Shown here: piece by piece, positions 62,989-64,000 of the stretch | Numbering within the stretch: position 1 is the stretch's first letter | Layout: every line of letters begins with the position of its first letter | NCBI GenBank assembly: GCA_019114005.1 | Contig: DXGH01000057.1 | Span: 1 to 64,000, forward strand | DNA length: 64,000 nt | DNA from: Candidatus Acetatifactor stercoripullorum | GTDB lineage: Bacteria > Bacillota > Clostridia > Lachnospirales > Lachnospiraceae | Direction of reading: 5' to 3' | Position numbers and translations under genes: made by a program | The notes under the pieces: generated by a model | Seen by the model: the letters and a program-made list of their open reading frames with translations, nothing else | Told to the model about the DNA's origin: nothing | Databases searched by the model: none

Positions 62989-63423
62989 ATGCTGAAAGGT
63001 ATTCCCCCCATATTATCTCCGGAGCTTTTAAAGGTGCTCTGTGAAATGGGCCATGGGGACAGAATTGTAATTGGGGATGGGAATTTTCCGGCGCAATCCA
63101 TGGGAAAGGCTTCCATTGTGCTTCGGTGCGACGGGCATGGGGTTGCGGAACTGTTAGATGCGGTTCTGACAGTGTTTCCCCTGGATACTTATGTAGAAAA
63201 GCCTGTGCAGCTTATGGCAGTCATGGATGGAGACCCGGTTGAGACTCCTATCTGGGATGTCTATCATGAAATATTGATAAAACACGATGCCAGAGGGGCT
63301 GGCGCGGTGGAACATTTGGAACGCTTTGCCTTCTATGAGGAGGCCAGAAAGGCCTATGTCATCGCAGCCACATCGGAAAGCGCTCTTTACGCCAATATTA
63401 TGCTGCAGAAAGGCGTAGTATAG
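62989..63423 (+). CDS. fucU: L-fucose mutarotase FucU (RbsD/FucU family)
   Basis: Protein of 144 residues. The family core CEMGHGDRIVIGDGNFPAQ holds the catalytic His and Asp near residues 21-30. Start at ATG 62989 is supported by GGAGG at 62976-62980. It converts the anomers of L-fucose so the isomerase can use them. It follows fucI after 12 bases. Confidence 0.9.
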   Translation: MLKGIPPILSPELLKVLCEMGHGDRIVIGDGNFPAQSMGKASIVLRCDGHGVAELLDAVLTVFPLDTYVEKPVQLMAVMDGDPVETPIWDVYHEILIKHDARGAGAVEHLERFAFYEEARKAYVIAATSESALYANIMLQKGVV

Positions 63424-63462
63424 CCTCTGGCGGATAAGAAGGTTACAAGTAAAATAAAGAAG

Positions 63463-63496
63463 AAATACGGCGGCTTGCTGTAAAGCCGTCGTATTT
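63463..63496 (+). other. Intercistronic hairpin before the sugar kinase
   Basis: AAATACGGCGGCTT (63463-63476) pairs with AAGCCGTCGTATTT (63483-63496), one G-U pair. It could weaken read-through into the kinase or protect the fucIU mRNA. Confidence 0.5.
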
Positions 63497-63542
63497 GACA
63501 TACGGAAAACAGAAATTTGCGACGCTTTGAATGGAGGGAAAA

Positions 63543-64000
63543 ATGGAGTATTATCTGGCGGTGGATATTGGAGCTTCCAGCGGAAGACACATACTGGGTT
63601 CTGTGGAGAACGGAAAGATTAAGCTGGAGGAGGTATATCGGTTTGAAAATGGGATGAAAGAGGAAAAGGGACATCTTTGCTGGGACACAAAACGGCTGTT
63701 TGAGGAGATCAAAAACGGTATGAAAAGGTGCAAGGCTCTGGGAAAGATTCCTGTAAGCATGGGAATTGACACCTGGGGGGTGGACTTTGTTCTGATAGAC
63801 AGGGAAGGCAGCGCTGTGAGCCAGACGGTGGGGTATCGAGACCACCGCACGGATGGCATCCGGGAAAAGGTGGACTGCTTGATTGGACAGGAGGAGCTTT
63901 ATTCCAGAACAGGAATTCAATTTCAGCCCTACAATACCCTGAATCAGCTTGCAGCCTTGAAGGAGGAGGCACCCTGGCAGCTTACACAGGCAGATGCCAT
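63543..64000 (+). CDS. FGGY-family sugar kinase, rhamnulokinase-like (N-terminal part)
   Basis: Only the first ~152 residues are in the window. Start EYYLAVDIGASSGRHILG, MGIDTWGVDFVLID, GYRDHRTDGIREKV and TGIQFQPYNTLNQLAAL match rhamnulokinase (RhaB) more closely than classical L-fuculokinase. In this operon it most likely phosphorylates L-fuculose; RhaB-type kinases in such positions are seen in gut Firmicutes. The ATG has GGAGGG upstream. Confidence 0.82.
   Translation, partial: MEYYLAVDIGASSGRHILGSVENGKIKLEEVYRFENGMKEEKGHLCWDTKRLFEEIKNGMKRCKALGKIPVSMGIDTWGVDFVLIDREGSAVSQTVGYRDHRTDGIREKVDCLIGQEELYSRTGIQFQPYNTLNQLAALKEEAPWQLTQADA

Overview
The window reads as a chromosome segment from a Gram-positive, spore-forming type Clostridia, most likely a gut Lachnospiraceae. 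The reasons are a SCIFF peptide with its radical SAM maturase next to secDF, a DNPR-type (meso-diaminopimelate) MurE, a PrkC/PrpC pair downstream of rsmB-rlmN, an mraZ-led division cluster with a SpoVD-like penicillin-binding protein, and an L-fucose operon. Genes are densely packed with strong purine-rich ribosome binding sites. No rRNA, tRNA or CRISPR array was seen. LAYOUT. 1-8030: phosphate block, pstS (cut by the left edge)-pstC-pstA-pstB-phoU, a Na/Pi cotransporter behind a promoter with Pho-box-like repeats, then a PhoP/PhoR-type two-component pair. 8123-11228: an OFA-family MFS transporter on the minus strand, a small unknown protein, an SDR-family protein and a TIGR04086-like membrane protein. 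11357-15449: SCIFF peptide, its maturase and a fused SecDF. 15622-16977: a soluble CZB-type chemoreceptor (minus). 17327-20013: recJ and a PfkB-family 1-phosphofructokinase. 20060-20395: two tandem, very similar short transcription units that look like C-rich small RNAs. 20477-32939: a housekeeping run, murE, priA, def, fmt, a zinc peptidase, rsmB, rlmN, prpC, prkC, rsgA. 33042-43395: an AT-richer island with a complete four-gene Wadjet (JetABCD) plasmid-defence operon, followed by a decayed zone with an AbiEi antitoxin gene, a broken AbiEii toxin gene and a gutted tyrosine integrase. 43486-45631: ychF and lgt. 45890-60178: the division and cell-wall cluster mraZ, rsmH, ftsL-like, two class B PBPs, mraY, murD, ftsW/spoVE, murA, ftsQ/divIB, ftsZ, and a D,D-carboxypeptidase. 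60200-64000: an AraC regulator divergent from fucI, fucU and a rhamnulokinase-like sugar kinase cut by the right edge. REPEATS. Four copies of a roughly 141-bp long-hairpin element without coding capacity sit between genes (5848-5989, 11610-11751, 17135-17275, 44585-44725). Each is flanked by a 10-13 bp direct repeat, which marks them as transposed MITE-like elements. HOW THE GENES WORK TOGETHER. The phosphate block pairs high-affinity uptake with sensing. SCIFF, its maturase and SecDF suggest production and export of a modified peptide. The kinase/phosphatase pair PrkC/PrpC is known in related bacteria to act on envelope growth. The Wadjet genes and the AbiE, integrase and MITE remnants record repeated mobile-element traffic. 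The least explained features are the tandem C-rich RNA units and the MITE family. The Wadjet operon is a known system in an interesting setting.
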